From: Mycolicibacterium palauense
GTDB taxonomy: Bacteria > Actinomycetota > Actinomycetes > Mycobacteriales > Mycobacteriaceae
Direction: 5' to 3'
Assembly: GCF_002592005.1 (NCBI RefSeq)
Contig: NZ_NVQF01000039.1
Coordinates: forward strand, 1 to 54,774
DNA: 54,774 nucleotides
Below, in pieces: positions 8,325-18,742 of the stretch (position 1 is the stretch's first letter; the number at the start of each line of letters is the position of its first letter). The notes under the pieces are model-generated. The model worked only from the letters and a program-made list of their open reading frames with translations. It was not told where the DNA came from and searched no databases. The translations under genes were made by a program, and so were the position numbers.

Positions 8325-9547
8325 CGAACCTCCACCTCCGGCGCCTGCTGTCCGGCCAACAGGTTTGTGCGCCAGTCGCTTCGCAGCCACCGGTAGGAGC
8401 CTGGACGGCGGGCCTCCCGGCGCAGCGACGACACCGTGAACCGGCAGACCTGTTCCTTGACGAACGCGGCGGTACGGCCGCGCAGGTGGACACGTCGCGG
8501 GCTGTCGTCGCCGTGGCAGATCTGGATCGCGCCGCCGTGGCGGCCCAGGCTCACGCACTGTCCGGTGAACGCCTGGTTGATCGGCGCCGGGGCCTGGCCG
8601 CGGAGGCGGGCCAGCACCGTCTGAGCTGCCTGCGCCGCCAGCGGCATCGCGGCCTGGCAGCTCATCCGCAACGGCAGGTCCGACGGAGCCACCGCGTCCC
8701 CGGCGGCCACGATGTGGGGATCGTCCACGCTGGTCAGTGTCTCATCGGTGAGCACGCGGCCCAGTGAATCGGTGCTCAGCCCGCTGGCCGCGGCCAGCCC
8801 CGGCACACCGAAACCGGCCGTCCAGACCGTCACCGCCGCGGGCAGTGCGCGCCCGCCGGCCAGGTGCACCACATCCGGTCCGACCGCGGTGACCATCGCC
8901 CTGTCCCCGGCCTCGGCCCCATCGAGGACGACGACGCCGAGGTCGTCCAGCCGGCGGGCCACCGATGCGCGGGCGGGCCCACCCAGGGAGGGCCCCAGCG
9001 TCGGCCCGACGAGGGTCACCGGGCGGCCGGCCTCGGCGAACTCGGCGGCCGCCTCGATTCCGGTCAACCCGCCACCCACGACGACCACCGGTGCCGCCCG
9101 GCCGATTTCGTCCATCCGGGCCCGCAGTCGTTGAGCCTCCTCCCACTCGGCGAGCGGGTAGGCGAACTCCGCGGCCCCGGGCACCTCCCGGGGCACGGCG
9201 GCCGTGCTGCCGACTGCATACACGAGGTAGTCGTAGTCCATCGCCGCGCCCGAGGCCAGCTCGATGCGCCGCGCGCCGGTGTCGATCCGCTCGGCGCTGT
9301 CGACCGCCAGGGCGATCCCGTCGCCCAGCAGGCCCCGGTAGTCCTCGGCGGCAACCTCGGTGGCGCCGTGGGTACCCGTGCTGGTTCCGACGGCCATCTG
9401 ATGCAGCCGGATGCGTTCGACGAAGTGCGGGCGGGGATTGACCAGGGTGATCCCGACGCCGGGGCCGGCCGCCCGCAGCCGGTTGGCCGCCAATACGCCG
9501 GCGTAGCCGCCGCCGATCACCACGATCCGTGTGTCCTGAGTGTTCAT
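8321..9547 (-). CDS. FAD-dependent NAD(P)/H oxidoreductase (NDH-2-like), ECF41 partner
   Basis: A 408-residue two-Rossmann flavoprotein. The FAD-binding IVVIGGGYAGVLAA is at residues 8-21, a second GGGLTGIEAAAEFA binds NAD(P)H around 155-168, and a late AAGDAVA contacts FAD. It resembles type II NADH dehydrogenases or apoptosis-inducing-factor-like disulphide oxidoreductases but has no obvious membrane anchor; electron acceptor unknown. ATG 9547 is chosen because AGAGGAGCA precedes it by a few bases. ECF41 sigma genes usually sit beside a carboxymuconolactone decarboxylase, oxidoreductase or epimerase gene (COE); this is the oxidoreductase type. Confidence 0.85.
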   Translation of the reverse strand: MNTQDTRIVVIGGGYAGVLAANRLRAAGPGVGITLVNPRPHFVERIRLHQMAVGTSTGTHGATEVAAEDYRGLLGDGIALAVDSAERIDTGARRIELASGAAMDYDYLVYAVGSTAAVPREVPGAAEFAYPLAEWEEAQRLRARMDEIGRAAPVVVVGGGLTGIEAAAEFAEAGRPVTLVGPTLGPSLGGPARASVARRLDDLGVVVLDGAEAGDRAMVTAVGPDVVHLAGGRALPAAVTVWTAGFGVPGLAAASGLSTDSLGRVLTDETLTSVDDPHIVAAGDAVAPSDLPLRMSCQAAMPLAAQAAQTVLARLRGQAPAPINQAFTGQCVSLGRHGGAIQICHGDDSPRRVHLRGRTAAFVKEQVCRFTVSSLRREARRPGSYRWLRSDWRTNLLAGQQAPEVEVR

Positions 9548-9558
9548 CGCTGCTCCTC

Positions 9559-9585
9559 TGCCTCGATTGCCTCGATTGCCTCGAC
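9559..9585. repeat. Three 9-bp tandem repeats in the oxidoreductase leader
   Basis: TGCCTCGAT is repeated three times (last copy ends in C) directly upstream of the oxidoreductase ribosome-binding site, within its predicted untranslated leader. Confidence 0.7.
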
Positions 9586-9616
9586 CCGGCTCGGGTGGGA
9601 GCCGGTCTGACCTCAA

Positions 9617-9643
9617 GACACCGGGCAGCGGGCGGATGTGACA
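9617..9643 (-). promoter_or_regulatory. Candidate ECF41 promoter
   Basis: On the minus strand TGTCACA (9643-9637) is followed after 16 bases by TGTC (9620-9617). The published ECF41 consensus, as I recall it, is TGTCACA, about 16 bases, CGTC. It lies 70 bases before the oxidoreductase ATG, in the only intergenic region of the oxidoreductase-sigma operon, and implies autoregulation. Confidence 0.7.
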
Positions 9644-9667
9644 GATCGCGACGAAGCGTGACTCAGA

Positions 9668-11284
9668 TCACTGCTCGTCGGGCGGCTGGTACCGCGGGAA
9701 CACTCCGCTGGGAGCGGGCAGCGTGACACCGGGGACCAGCCGCAGCCCGGCGGCGGTGAAATCCCGGGCGTCGGCGGGCTGACCCAGCAGGTCCAGCAGC
9801 CTGCCCGCCGAGTCGGGCATCACCGGCTGCACCAGCAGCGCGGCGATCCGTACCGCCTCCATCGTCGTGTAGAGCACCGTGGCGAAGCGCTGCTGGTCGG
9901 CGTCGGACTCCGACTTGCGCAGCACCCACGGTTCCTGTGCCGAGAAGTAGCGGTTGGCCGCACCGAGCATCGACCAGATGGCCTCCAGCCCCAGGTGCAT
10001 CGCCTGGGCCTCGAAATGACCGCGCACGGTGGCCAGCAGCCCGTCCGCCTCGTCGAGCAGGGCGCGGTCCTCGGCGCTGAACTCGGTCGGCTGCGGGACC
10101 ACCCCGTCGAGGTTCTTGGCCACCATCGACAGCGAGCGCTGCGCCAGGTTGCCCAGCTCGTTGGCCAGATCGGCGTTGATCCGGCCGATGATGGCCTCCT
10201 CGCTGTAGCTGCCGTCCTGGCCGAACGGCACCTCGCGCAGCAGGAAGTAGCGCACCTGGTCGACACCGAAGGCATTGACCAGGTCGACCGGGTCGATCAC
10301 GTTGCCGACCGACTTGCTCATCTTCTCGCCCCGGTTGAACACGAACCCGTGGGCGAATACCCGTTTGGGCAGCTCGATGCCCGCCGACATCAGAAACGCC
10401 GGCCAGTACACGGTGTGGAACCGGATGATGTCCTTGCCGATCATGTGCAGGTCGGCCGGCCAGTACCGGCGATAGTCCGCGGAGTCGGTGTCGGGGAAGC
10501 CCACCCCGGTCAGGTAGTTGGTCAGGGCGTCGACCCAGACGTACATCACGTGGTCGGGGTGCTCGGGCACCGGCACCCCCCAGTCGAAGGTGGTGCGCGA
10601 GATCGACAGGTCGGTCAGGCCGCCGGAGACGAAGCTCATCACCTCGTTGCGGCGCGTCTCGGGTGCGATGAACTCCGGATGGGCCCGGTAGTGCTCCAGC
10701 AGCTTGTCGGCGTATCTCGACAGCCGGAAGAAGTAGGTCTGCTCCTCGGTCCAGGTCACCGGGGTACCGGTCTCGGTGGACACCCGGGTCCCGTCGTCGG
10801 CCACCGTCGTCTCGTCCTCGGCGAAGAACCGTTCGTCGCGCACCGAGTACCAGCCCGAATAGGAGTCCAGATAGATGTCGCCGGCGTCGTCCATCCGGTG
10901 CCAGATCGCCGCCGACGCCTCGAAGTGGTCGTGGTCGCTGGTCCGGATGAACCGGTCGAAGGAGATGTTGAGCTTCTCCTGCAGCCGCTGGAAGACATCG
11001 GAGTTTCGGGTGGCCAGCTCGGCGGTCGGGATGCCCTCGGCCGCGGCGGTCTGGGCCATCTTCAGCCCGTGCACGTCGGTGCCAGTCAGGAACCGGACGT
11101 CGAAGCCGTCGAGGCGCTTGAACCGGGCGATCGCGTCGGTGGCGATGTACTCGTAGGCATGCCCGACGTGCGGGGTGCCGTTGGGATACGCGATCGCGGT
11201 GGTGACGTAGTAGGTGGCCTGGGCGGGGGCGTCGGAAAGGGCGTCGGAGGGGGCGTCGGAAAGGACACGGTCGGGGTCGCTCAT
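9668..11284 (-). CDS. metG: Methionyl-tRNA synthetase
   Basis: A 538-residue class I synthetase that charges tRNA-Met. The HIGH box is HVGH ([13 protein letters not shown], about residue 37), and KMSKS occurs as [14 protein letters not shown]. The metal-knuckle insertion of the long form is reduced, as in Rv1007c, and the anticodon-binding domain follows. The C-terminal dimerisation domain found in E. coli MetG is absent, normal for mycobacteria. The N-terminus carries an extra Ser-Asp-Ala-(Pro/Leu) repeat encoded by 12-bp tandem repeats. ATG 11284 is nine bases from TAGGGT (minus strand 11299-11294). It is divergent from tatD. Confidence 0.96.
   Translation of the reverse strand: MSDPDRVLSDAPSDALSDAPAQATYYVTTAIAYPNGTPHVGHAYEYIATDAIARFKRLDGFDVRFLTGTDVHGLKMAQTAAAEGIPTAELATRNSDVFQRLQEKLNISFDRFIRTSDHDHFEASAAIWHRMDDAGDIYLDSYSGWYSVRDERFFAEDETTVADDGTRVSTETGTPVTWTEEQTYFFRLSRYADKLLEHYRAHPEFIAPETRRNEVMSFVSGGLTDLSISRTTFDWGVPVPEHPDHVMYVWVDALTNYLTGVGFPDTDSADYRRYWPADLHMIGKDIIRFHTVYWPAFLMSAGIELPKRVFAHGFVFNRGEKMSKSVGNVIDPVDLVNAFGVDQVRYFLLREVPFGQDGSYSEEAIIGRINADLANELGNLAQRSLSMVAKNLDGVVPQPTEFSAEDRALLDEADGLLATVRGHFEAQAMHLGLEAIWSMLGAANRYFSAQEPWVLRKSESDADQQRFATVLYTTMEAVRIAALLVQPVMPDSAGRLLDLLGQPADARDFTAAGLRLVPGVTLPAPSGVFPRYQPPDEQ
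11228..11263. repeat. Three 12-bp in-frame repeats in the metG 5' end
   Basis: GGCGTCGGAAAG-type units at 11228, 11240 and 11252 encode repeated Ser-Asp-Ala-Pro/Leu in the MetG N-terminal extension, ahead of the conserved [14 protein letters not shown]. Confidence 0.7.
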
Positions 11285-11293
11285 CAGGGTTTC

Positions 11294-11303
11294 ACCCTAT
11301 TGT
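11294..11303. promoter_or_regulatory. Overlapping divergent -10 elements, metG/tatD
   Basis: ACCCTATTGT reads TATTGT on the plus strand (11298-11303, eight bases before the tatD GTG) and TAGGGT on the minus strand (11299-11294, nine bases before the metG ATG), sharing the TA at 11298-11299. Confidence 0.55.
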
Positions 11304-11311
11304 GTCGGGTT

Positions 11312-12175
11312 GTGTCCGCGAAAAGCGATAAGCGGTCGGGGCGCCGCGAGCCGCCGCCCCCGCCCGAACCGCTCGACCCGCTTGTCGACGCCCACACCCA
11401 TCTCGACGCCTGCGGGGCGACGGGGCAGGCCGACGTCCGCGCGATCGTCGACCGCGCCGAAGCGGTCGGGGTGCACGCCGTGGTCACCATCGCCGACGAT
11501 CTGCAGGCCGCCCGCTGGGCGGTGCGGGCCGCCGAGTGGGACCCGCGCGTCTACGCCGCCGTCGCACTGCACCCCACCCGCGCCAACGCCCTCGACGAGG
11601 ACGCCAGGGCCGTCCTGGAGGAGCTGGCCGGGCATCCGCGTGTGGTCGCCGTCGGGGAGACCGGCATGGACCTGTACTGGCCCGGACGCCTGGAGGGCTG
11701 CGCGGAGCCGGCCGTGCAGCGCGAGGGGTTCGCCTGGCACATCGACCTGGCCAAGCGGGTCGGGAAACCGCTGATGATCCACAACCGCGACGCCGACGAG
11801 GACGTGCTCGACGTGCTGCGCGCCGAGGGGCCGCCGGCGCAGGTCATCTTCCACTGCTTCTCGTCGGGTCCGGCGATGGCCCGGGCGTGCATCGACGCCG
11901 GCTTCTATCTGAGCCTGTCGGGCACCGTGAGCTTCAAGAATGCCGCTGACCTGCGGGAGGCCGCCAAATTGATTCCTCCGGAGCAGCTGCTCGTCGAAAC
12001 CGATGCGCCGTTTCTGACTCCGCACCCGTATCGTGGAGCACCGAACGAGCCGTACTGTCTGCCGTACACCGTCCGGGCGCTTGCCGACCTGACGCAGCGG
12101 CCGGCCAGCGAACTCGCCCGGCAGTCGTCGGCAAACGCCCGACGGGTCTACGGGATGGGGTCGTCGGAGGGGTGA
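11312..12175 (+). CDS. tatD: TatD-family metal-dependent deoxyribonuclease
   Basis: A 287-residue TIM-barrel hydrolase of the TatD family (Rv1008). Metal ligands are visible in order: DAHTHLD near the N-terminus, the glutamate of VAVGETGMDLYW, MIHNRDADED, FHCFSSGPAMARACID and the aspartate of VETDAPFLTP. Family members are Mg-dependent 3'-5' DNA exonucleases or endonucleases, often linked to repair. The GTG at 11312 is the first codon compatible with the -10 at 11298-11303. A Pro-rich N-terminal segment (EPPPPPEP) precedes the domain. It is upstream of rpfB, as in other mycobacteria. Confidence 0.92.
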   Translation: MSAKSDKRSGRREPPPPPEPLDPLVDAHTHLDACGATGQADVRAIVDRAEAVGVHAVVTIADDLQAARWAVRAAEWDPRVYAAVALHPTRANALDEDARAVLEELAGHPRVVAVGETGMDLYWPGRLEGCAEPAVQREGFAWHIDLAKRVGKPLMIHNRDADEDVLDVLRAEGPPAQVIFHCFSSGPAMARACIDAGFYLSLSGTVSFKNAADLREAAKLIPPEQLLVETDAPFLTPHPYRGAPNEPYCLPYTVRALADLTQRPASELARQSSANARRVYGMGSSEG

Positions 12176-12210
12176 CAGGGTAGGGCGCCGCCGCGTCCCG
12201 TGTGCCCAAG

Positions 12211-12240
12211 TTGCCCGACCCGCGACCGGTTCGTTACCGT
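12211..12240 (+). promoter_or_regulatory. Candidate rpfB promoter
   Basis: TTGCCC (12211-12216), an 18-base spacer and TACCGT (12235-12240) lie in the 114-base gap before rpfB. Transcription would start near 12247, leaving about 43 bases of leader. The -35 match is modest. Confidence 0.4.
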
Positions 12241-12250
12241 CTTGTGATAA

Positions 12251-14325
<2,075 letters not shown>

Positions 14326-14363
14326 GGCGGGCCGCCACCCCGCCCCTCTCAGAGGCGTCCCGC

Positions 14364-15248
14364 TCAGCGCAGCGCGCGGGTCAGCGCGTCGACGAAGGCG
14401 CGGCAGGACTCGTAGCGTTCCTCGGGATTCTTGGCCAGCGCGGTGGCCACCACCGCGTCGACGGCCCGCGGCAGTTCCGTCCGCTCCGAGATCCGCGGCG
14501 GCGGCTCGTGGATCTGCGCGTCGACCAGGTGGGAGGCGTCGGTGCCGGCGAACGGCGGCGCACCGGTGAGCAGCTCGACCGCCGCACACGCCAGCCCGTA
14601 CTCGTCGGTGGCCGCCGACGGCACCCGCCCCACCAGCAGCTCGGGTGCCACGTAGGGCAGTGAGGCCACCACCTGCACCGGCCGCGGCGCCCGCTCGTGG
14701 GTGATGCGCCGGGCCGGATCCAGCGAGAAGTGGGCCGGGCCGGACAGGTCGGTGCCGAGCCGCCTGGCCATGTCCTCGGCGACCGCGTGGGCCACACCGA
14801 AGTCGATCAGCATGGCCCCGCACGCCGCGAAATCGCGGAACACCAGGATGTTGGCGGGTTTGACGTCGCAGTGCACGATCCCCATCCGGTGGGCGTGGTC
14901 GAGCGCGTCGGCGATCTGCGCCAACGCCGTGAGCCGGTCGCCGCGCGCCGGCAGCGTCGCGGCGTTGCCGCCGTCGACGTACTGCATCGTCAGCCAGTGC
15001 GGTCCGAGCCGGTACACGTCGACGATGTGGGGATGCGTCACCCGGGCGGCCAGCCGGTACTCCCGGCGCAGCCGTTCCCGATCCGCCGCCCCGCGGTGCT
15101 GCTCGCCGAGCACCTTCAGCGCGACCCGGCGACCCTCGGCGGTGTCCTGGGCGAGATAGACCGTGGCGCTGCCGCCACTGCCCAGCGTCGCCTCGACGAC
15201 GAAGTCGCCCAGCCCGGTTCCGGCACCGGCCGCGTTGTCAGGGGCCAC
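14364..15248 (-). CDS. Hanks-type Ser/Thr protein kinase, non-RD
   Basis: A 294-residue soluble kinase domain with no transmembrane or sensor part. Motifs: glycine loop GSGGSAT (23-29), ATP-binding K45 in VALK, catalytic loop HCDVKPAN (126-133, D128), DFG at 149-151, APE in VAPELLVG. The residue before the catalytic Asp is Cys, not Arg, so it is a non-RD kinase that may not need activation-loop phosphorylation. The GTG at 15248 follows TACCCT (minus 15260-15255) by six bases; a longer reading would overlap ispE. M. tuberculosis has no kinase here. It is divergent from ispE; substrate unknown. Confidence 0.82.
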   Translation of the reverse strand: MAPDNAAGAGTGLGDFVVEATLGSGGSATVYLAQDTAEGRRVALKVLGEQHRGAADRERLRREYRLAARVTHPHIVDVYRLGPHWLTMQYVDGGNAATLPARGDRLTALAQIADALDHAHRMGIVHCDVKPANILVFRDFAACGAMLIDFGVAHAVAEDMARRLGTDLSGPAHFSLDPARRITHERAPRPVQVVASLPYVAPELLVGRVPSAATDEYGLACAAVELLTGAPPFAGTDASHLVDAQIHEPPPRISERTELPRAVDAVVATALAKNPEERYESCRAFVDALTRALR

Positions 15249-15297
15249 GCTGTCAGGGTAAGTGTCGGCCGCCGCGGCGCGACGATAGTCTCGTGCG

Positions 15298-16254
15298 GTG
15301 ACCGCGTCCGACGGCAGTACCGCGCCCGAATGGGTCCCGACCGGGTCGGTCACCGTCCGGGTTCCCGGCAAGGTGAACCTGTACCTGGCGGTGGGCGACG
15401 TCCGCGGCGACGGCTACCACGAGCTCACCACCGTGTTCCATGCGGTCTCGCTGTTCGATGAGGTCACCGTTCGCACCGCGGACGTGATGTCGCTGGACAT
15501 CGTCGGGGAGGGCGCCGGGCAGCTTCCGGTCGACGAACGCAACCTGGCCTGGCAGGCCGCGGAGCTGATGGCCGAACACCTCGGGCGGGCACCGGATGTG
15601 GCGATCAGCATCGCGAAGTCGATCCCGGTGGCCGGCGGCATGGCCGGCGGCAGCGCCGACGCCGCGGCGGTGCTGGTGGCGATGAACGCCCTCTGGGAGC
15701 AGGGGGTCCCGCGCCACGACCTGCACACCCTGGCGGCCAAGCTGGGCAGCGACGTGCCGTTCGCGCTGCACGGCGGGACCGCCCTGGGCACCGGCCGGGG
15801 CGAGGAACTGGCCACCGTGCTGGCCCGCAACACCTTCCACTGGGTGCTGGCGTTCGGGCGGCGCGGCCTGCCCACCCCGAAGGTGTTCGCCGAGATCGAC
15901 CGGCTGCGCTCGACCGGGCGGCCGCCGCGCCTGCAGGATGCCGAACCCGTGCTGTCCGCGCTGGCCGCCGGCGACCCGCACCGGCTGGCCCCGCTGCTGG
16001 GCAACGACCTGCAGGCCGCCGCGGTGAGCCTGGACCCGGCGCTGCGGCGCACGCTGCGGGCGGGCACCGAGGCGGGCGCGCTGGCCGGGATCATCTCCGG
16101 CTCCGGGCCCACCTGCGCTTTCCTGTGCGAGTCGGCCTCGGCGGCGCTCGACGTGAGCAGCGAGTTGTCCGGCGCCGGGGTGTGCCGCACCGTGCGGGTG
16201 GCCAGCGGGCCGGTGCACGGCGCGCGGGTGGTCCCCGCCTCCGGCACGGACTGA
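15298..16254 (+). CDS. ispE: 4-diphosphocytidyl-2-C-methyl-D-erythritol kinase
   Basis: IspE phosphorylates CDP-methylerythritol in the MEP route to isoprenoids. The 318-residue GHMP kinase has [15 protein letters not shown] with the catalytic-region lysine, [15 protein letters not shown]-binding [15 protein letters not shown], and the C-terminal [10 protein letters not shown]. It is near-identical in plan to Rv1011 with a slightly longer N-terminus. The GTG start follows TAGTCT (15286-15291) by six bases, again a leaderless pattern. The end is followed by a 345-base gap holding the promoter of the next gene. Confidence 0.96.
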   Translation: MTASDGSTAPEWVPTGSVTVRVPGKVNLYLAVGDVRGDGYHELTTVFHAVSLFDEVTVRTADVMSLDIVGEGAGQLPVDERNLAWQAAELMAEHLGRAPDVAISIAKSIPVAGGMAGGSADAAAVLVAMNALWEQGVPRHDLHTLAAKLGSDVPFALHGGTALGTGRGEELATVLARNTFHWVLAFGRRGLPTPKVFAEIDRLRSTGRPPRLQDAEPVLSALAAGDPHRLAPLLGNDLQAAAVSLDPALRRTLRAGTEAGALAGIISGSGPTCAFLCESASAALDVSSELSGAGVCRTVRVASGPVHGARVVPASGTD

Positions 16255-16322
16255 CCGGCCCCGGGCGCGCGTCGGGACACGCCGGCTGTGACTGTGACCC
16301 ATGCCTCAATGCGCCCGAGAGT

Positions 16323-16351
16323 TTGGCAGGTACTTAAGAGGAGTTTAAGAT
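16323..16351 (+). promoter_or_regulatory. Candidate housekeeping promoter for the acyl-AMP ligase
   Basis: TTGGCA (16323-16328), a 17-base spacer and TAAGAT (16346-16351) form the best sigma-70-type promoter in the window. CTTAA (16333-16337) and TTAAG (16345-16349) form an inverted repeat within it. The predicted start near 16358 leaves about 240 bases of leader before the ligase GTG. I see no convincing gene in 16255-16599. Confidence 0.6.
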
Positions 16352-16599
16352 AGCGGCGGTGATAGGCAGCGGTCCCGCTTCAGGAACGAGGCAGTTTGCC
16401 ACCGGCCCCGTCGGTGGTGCTTCGAGCTGCGCGGTTGCCGGCGGACGGACCTGCGCGCGGACTCTGCCAATCCGAGATCTAACCGCAGCGCAATTGTGTG
16501 CGCGTGCTACTACTGGACGCCCGTATCCGGGCGGACGATGAAGGCCGGGATCGCGTCATCGAGATCACCCGAGTCGCTCCGGAAGCCGAGGAGGTCCAC

Positions 16600-18234
16600 G
16601 TGAGCAGGTTCACCGACAAGATGTACTACAACGCCCGAACCACCACTCGGGGCATGGTCACCGGCGAACCCTACGAGCCGGTGCGACACACCTGGGGCGA
16701 GGTGCACGAGCGGGCCCGCCGCATCGCCGGCGGCCTGGCCGCCGCGGGCGTCGGGCACGGCGACGCGATCGGTGTGCTCGTCGGAGCGCCGGTGGAGATC
16801 GCTCCCACCGCCCAGGGCCTGTGGATGCGTGGCGCGAGCCTGACCATGCTGCACCAGCCGACGCCCCGGACCGACCTGGTGGTGTGGGCCGAGGACACCA
16901 TGAACGTGGTGTCGATGATCGAGGCCAAGGCCGTCATCGTCTCCGAGCCGTTCACCGCCGCCATCCCGGTGCTGCAGGAGAAGGGCATCGAGGTGCTGAC
17001 CGTGGCCGACCTGATGGCCGCCGACCCGATCGACCCGGTGGACACCGATGAGGACGATCTGGCGCTGATGCAGCTGACGTCGGGCTCGACGGGCTCTCCC
17101 AAGGCCGTGCAGATCACCCACCGCAACATCTACTCCAACGCCGAGGCGATGTTCATCGGCGCCAAGTACGACGTCGACAAGGACGTCATGGTGAGCTGGC
17201 TGCCCTGCTTCCACGACATGGGCATGGTCGGCTTCCTGACCATCCCGATGTACTTCGGGGCCGAGCTGGTCAAGGTCACTCCCATGGAGTTCCTGCGCGA
17301 CACCCTGCTGTGGGCGCGGTTGATCGACAAGTACAAGGGCACCATGACCGCCGCGCCGAACTTCGCCTACGCGCTGTTCGCCAAGCGGCTGCGCCGGCAG
17401 GCCAAGCCCGGCGAATTCGACCTGTCGACCCTGCGGTTCGCCCTCTCGGGCGCCGAGCCGGTCGACCCCGCCGACGTCGACGACCTCATCGACGCGGGCC
17501 GGCCGTTCGGGCTGCCGCCCACCGCGATCCTGCCGGCCTACGGGATGGCCGAGACCACGCTGGCGGTGTCGTTCTCCGAGTGCGGCGCCGGCCTGGTGGT
17601 CGACGAGGTGGACGCCGACCTGTTGGCCGCGCTGCACCAGGCCGTGCCGGCCACGAAGGGCAACACCCGCCGGCTGGCCACGCTGGGCCCGCTGCTCAAG
17701 GACCTCGAGGCCCGCATCGTCGACGAGCACGGCAACCTGATGCCGGCCCGCGGTGTCGGCGTCATCGAGCTGCGCGGCGAGTCGCTGACCCCGGGCTACA
17801 TCACCATGGGTGGCTTCATCCCCGCCCAGGACGAGCACGGCTGGTACGACACCGGCGACCTGGGCTACATGACCGAGAAGGGTCACGTGGTGGTGTGCGG
17901 CCGGGTCAAGGACGTCATCATCATGGCCGGCCGCAACATCTATCCCACCGACATCGAACGGGCCGCCGGGCGGGTCGAGGGCGTGCGCCCAGGCTGCGCG
18001 GTGGCCGTGCGCCTCGACGCCGGGCACTCCCGGGAGACGTTCGCCGTCGCCGTGGAGTCCAACTCCTACCAGGATCCCGTCGAGGTGCGCCGCATCGAGC
18101 ACCAGGTGGCCCACGAGGTCGTCTCCGAGGTCGACGTGCGGCCCCGCAACGTCGTGGTGCTGGGCCCCGGCACCATCCCGAAGACCCCGTCGGGCAAGCT
18201 GCGCCGGGCCAACTCGGTGGCCCTGGTCACCTAG
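16600..18234 (+). CDS. pks16: Fatty acyl-AMP ligase (Pks16/FadD-like)
   Basis: A 544-residue adenylating enzyme almost collinear with Rv1013, historically named pks16 although it has no polyketide synthase domains. Motifs: P-loop-like [57 protein letters not shown] and the C-terminal lysine in [10 protein letters not shown]. The [14 protein letters not shown] type is typical of FAALs, which activate fatty acids as adenylates for transfer to carrier proteins. GTG 16600 is chosen because GAGGAGGT sits five bases upstream and the protein then begins [12 protein letters not shown] as in relatives. In M. tuberculosis pth follows directly; here about 9.9 kb intervene. Confidence 0.93.
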   Translation: MSRFTDKMYYNARTTTRGMVTGEPYEPVRHTWGEVHERARRIAGGLAAAGVGHGDAIGVLVGAPVEIAPTAQGLWMRGASLTMLHQPTPRTDLVVWAEDTMNVVSMIEAKAVIVSEPFTAAIPVLQEKGIEVLTVADLMAADPIDPVDTDEDDLALMQLTSGSTGSPKAVQITHRNIYSNAEAMFIGAKYDVDKDVMVSWLPCFHDMGMVGFLTIPMYFGAELVKVTPMEFLRDTLLWARLIDKYKGTMTAAPNFAYALFAKRLRRQAKPGEFDLSTLRFALSGAEPVDPADVDDLIDAGRPFGLPPTAILPAYGMAETTLAVSFSECGAGLVVDEVDADLLAALHQAVPATKGNTRRLATLGPLLKDLEARIVDEHGNLMPARGVGVIELRGESLTPGYITMGGFIPAQDEHGWYDTGDLGYMTEKGHVVVCGRVKDVIIMAGRNIYPTDIERAAGRVEGVRPGCAVAVRLDAGHSRETFAVAVESNSYQDPVEVRRIEHQVAHEVVSEVDVRPRNVVVLGPGTIPKTPSGKLRRANSVALVT

Positions 18235-18296
18235 TCTCACCTAGCCGCCGGTCGGGTCCACACTTCCGGCCCGCCGGGGCTCCTGTGCTCCTGGCC

Positions 18297-18330
18297 TGCC
18301 GAACTCCACGTTCTGCCGAACTCCACGTTC
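18297..18330. repeat. Perfect tandem 17-bp repeat
   Basis: TGCCGAACTCCACGTTC occurs twice head to tail (18297-18313 and 18314-18330), immediately before the 51-bp minisatellite. Confidence 0.9.
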
Positions 18331-18334
18331 CTGG

Positions 18335-18691
18335 CCGCACCGAGCGTGCGCTCAGGACGTGGTACTGCGCTGGTGTTCGGTCTTACCGCATCGAGTGTGC
18401 GTTCAGGTCGGGGTGCGGCGCGGGTGTCGGGTTTTACCGCATCGAGTGTGCGTTCAGGTCGGGGTGCGGCGCGGGTGTTCGGTCCTACCGCACCGAGCGT
18501 GCGCTCAGGACGGGGTGCGGCGCGGGTGTCGGGTCTTACCGCATCGAGTGTGCGCTCAGGACGTGGTACTGCGCTGGTGTTCGGTCTTACCGCATCGAGT
18601 GTGCGTTCAGGACGTGGTGCAGCGCTGGTGTCGGGTCTCCCCGCATCGAGCGTGCGCTCAGGACGTGGTGCGGCCGCGGCCGCGGCCGCGC
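18335..18691. repeat. 51-bp minisatellite, seven copies
   Basis: Units begin with CCGCA at 18335, 18386, 18437, 18488, 18539, 18590 and 18641, exactly 51 bases apart; the seventh degenerates into CG-rich sequence after about 18670. Each unit holds a GAGYGTGCGYTC hairpin motif. Because 51 is a multiple of three, several frames stay open on both strands, but no reading has a plausible start or recognisable product. It fills the gap between the acyl-AMP ligase and the exporter genes. Confidence 0.9.
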
Positions 18692-18742
18692 GCCGCAGAA
18701 GTCGTTGGCGCGGAGCCGATACGCGCCGATACGGTGAGCACC

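Noticed and set aside
9995..11311. Long plus-strand frame upstream of tatD
   Set aside because: It is antisense to metG and is a high-GC shadow; TatD similarity begins after GTG 11312.
18335..18691. Possible CRISPR array
   Set aside because: Units are contiguous 51-bp tandem repeats with no unique spacers, and no cas genes are near.
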